NCBI RefSeq assembly: GCF_049803795.1
Contig: NZ_JBNAGJ010000001.1
Span: 787,052-851,051 of the forward strand
Reading direction: 5' to 3'
Length of the DNA: 64,000 bases
Source: Thalassobius sp002708925
GTDB lineage: Bacteria; Pseudomonadota; Alphaproteobacteria; Rhodobacterales; Rhodobacteraceae
Both the position numbers and the translations under genes were made by a program. Positions 63,478 through 64,000 of this stretch are shown here, piece after piece (the first letter of the stretch is position 1; every line of letters starts with the position of its first letter). A model generated the notes under the pieces. It was given only the letters and a program-made list of their open reading frames with translations. It was not told the DNA's origin and ran no database searches.

Positions 63478-64000
63478 TCCGACACCTCCATCTGGTCAAT
63501 GTTGCAGCGGTGTACGGTGAAGGTGGTGGCTGTGACCCACGGGTTAGCGTCCCAGCCGAGGCCGCGCTTGGCGTGGCGGGCGTTCCATGTGTCTTGAAGT
63601 TCTTCGCGAGGGGACACCCCGTCTTGACCGTCTGCCGATATGAAGCCCTTGAGGCCCGCCTTATTGGCGTCAACGTCGCCAATCTCCTGCACCCGCATAA
63701 CCCGCACGTCTGTGACGATCAGGGTCAGGCGAGAGGCCCAGCGGGGCATGTGTTGGGGGCGACGGATGCGACCCCACATCGACAATGCGTCAGGCCTCCA
63801 CCCCCATCGCTGCACAGTGTCGTCGCAGGTGTAAATCAGAGGCTCTTCACCCCCCATTTCTAACGGTGCAAGATCATCGTAACAGCGATCTGTTCTCCAC
63901 GCCTCACGCCCCCACAGGCGGTCACCAGTGGCTCGCCGGATCGGAATCCGGCGCTCTGGACCAGCATCCTCAACGGTGAAACCATCTTTCGAAAGCTTTA
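63474..64000 (-). CDS. ASCH-domain-like protein, copy 2 (5' end outside window)
   Basis: The frame is open from 63474 to the window edge, so the apparent start at 63857 is internal. Before it lies ERRIPIRRATGDRLWGREAWRT, parallel to the GDRLWVREAW of copy 1. The middle block MPRWASRLTLIVTD and the end TVHRCNIDQMEV are nearly identical to copy 1. At least 175 codons are visible. Role unknown; likely functionally similar to copy 1. Confidence 0.7.
   Translation of the reverse strand, partial: KLSKDGFTVEDAGPERRIPIRRATGDRLWGREAWRTDRCYDDLAPLEMGGEEPLIYTCDDTVQRWGWRPDALSMWGRIRRPQHMPRWASRLTLIVTDVRVMRVQEIGDVDANKAGLKGFISADGQDGVSPREELQDTWNARHAKRGLGWDANPWVTATTFTVHRCNIDQMEVSE

Larger units (their letters stand above)
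61706..63970. repeat. Direct repeat pair formed by the two ASCH-like genes
   Basis: The DNA of 61711-61825 recurs at 63479-63593, 61914-62000 at 63683-63768, and about 62147-62210 at 63899-63959, all in the same orientation and about 85-90% alike by eye. The repeats are 1.77 kb apart and flank the PAPS-reductase-like gene. Recombination between them would delete that gene and leave one hybrid ASCH gene. Confidence 0.75.
57920..64000. mobile_element. Integrated element, probable prophage, at tRNA-Leu (one end in window)
   Basis: A tyrosine integrase beside a tRNA 3' end, an AlpA/excisionase-like gene and a run of short, overlapping, orphan genes of phage type mark an element that starts in the tRNA 3' half and continues beyond 64000. 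All genes are on the minus strand and read toward the tRNA. Parts of 58000-60700 are visibly AT-richer than the chromosomal genes. No structural phage genes are in view, so a non-phage integrative element is still possible. Confidence 0.75.

Overview
The window reads as the chromosome of an alphaproteobacterium of the order Rhodobacterales (Roseobacter group); genus cannot be fixed from sequence alone. Supporting signs are high GC, a B12-dependent class II ribonucleotide reductase, a gene-transfer-agent (GTA) type holin/endolysin pair, a GTTC-N7-GTTC SOS box upstream of lexA, a TTAA-N7-TTAAC CtrA-type site upstream of nrdJ, and several small conserved proteins I associate with this group.

Layout. 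1-1395: C-terminal half of uvrA. 1432-8750: valine catabolism (mmsA; then an operon of acyl-CoA dehydrogenase, 3-hydroxyisobutyryl-CoA hydrolase and mmsB) with a YbdK-type ligase, a DUF2892 membrane protein and a LysR regulator divergent from mmsA. 8876-10878: CBS-domain protein, coaD, membrane-anchored hydrolase. 10958-17558: sugar-phosphate and division cluster (47-aa membrane protein, GapB-like GAPDH, DUF808 protein, transketolase, coiled-coil protein, ZapA) followed by the CGFS glutaredoxin/BolA pair. 17710-24786: purL, a LysR gene with a candidate small RNA at its 3' end, and divergent fused indolepyruvate:ferredoxin oxidoreductase. 24924-31852: acyltransferase, murI, and cytochrome c maturation genes ccmE, ccmF and ccmH interrupted by the lysis pair, then a PaaG-like isomerase. 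32162-37744: gltA, gltX, comEC, lexA. 37836-45583: overlapping trpG-trpD-trpC-moaC-moeA operon, a YibQ-like protein, an RluE-like pseudouridine synthase and trpE. 45595-52184: ppiD, aminotransferase, gpt, fabI, pdxH, double cold-shock protein, DUF192 protein. 52263-57744: tRNA-Pro, nrdJ with a richly marked upstream region, dsbB, YqaA-like protein.

From about 57920 to the window end an integrated element, probably a prophage, occupies tRNA-Leu(CAA). Its genes form one leftward, tightly overlapping operon: two ASCH-like paralogues flanking a PAPS-reductase-like enzyme, a C39-like protein, a stand-alone cytosine-methyltransferase C-terminal piece, small orphans, an AlpA/excisionase-like protein and, last, a tyrosine integrase beside the tRNA. 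Its other end lies beyond position 64000.

No CRISPR array, rRNA operon, riboswitch or insertion sequence was recognised. The main candidates for something new are the sRNA-like locus downstream of the LysR gene (20104-20200), the multi-input nrdJ upstream region, the lysis pair inside the ccm cluster, and the gene set of the tRNA-Leu element.
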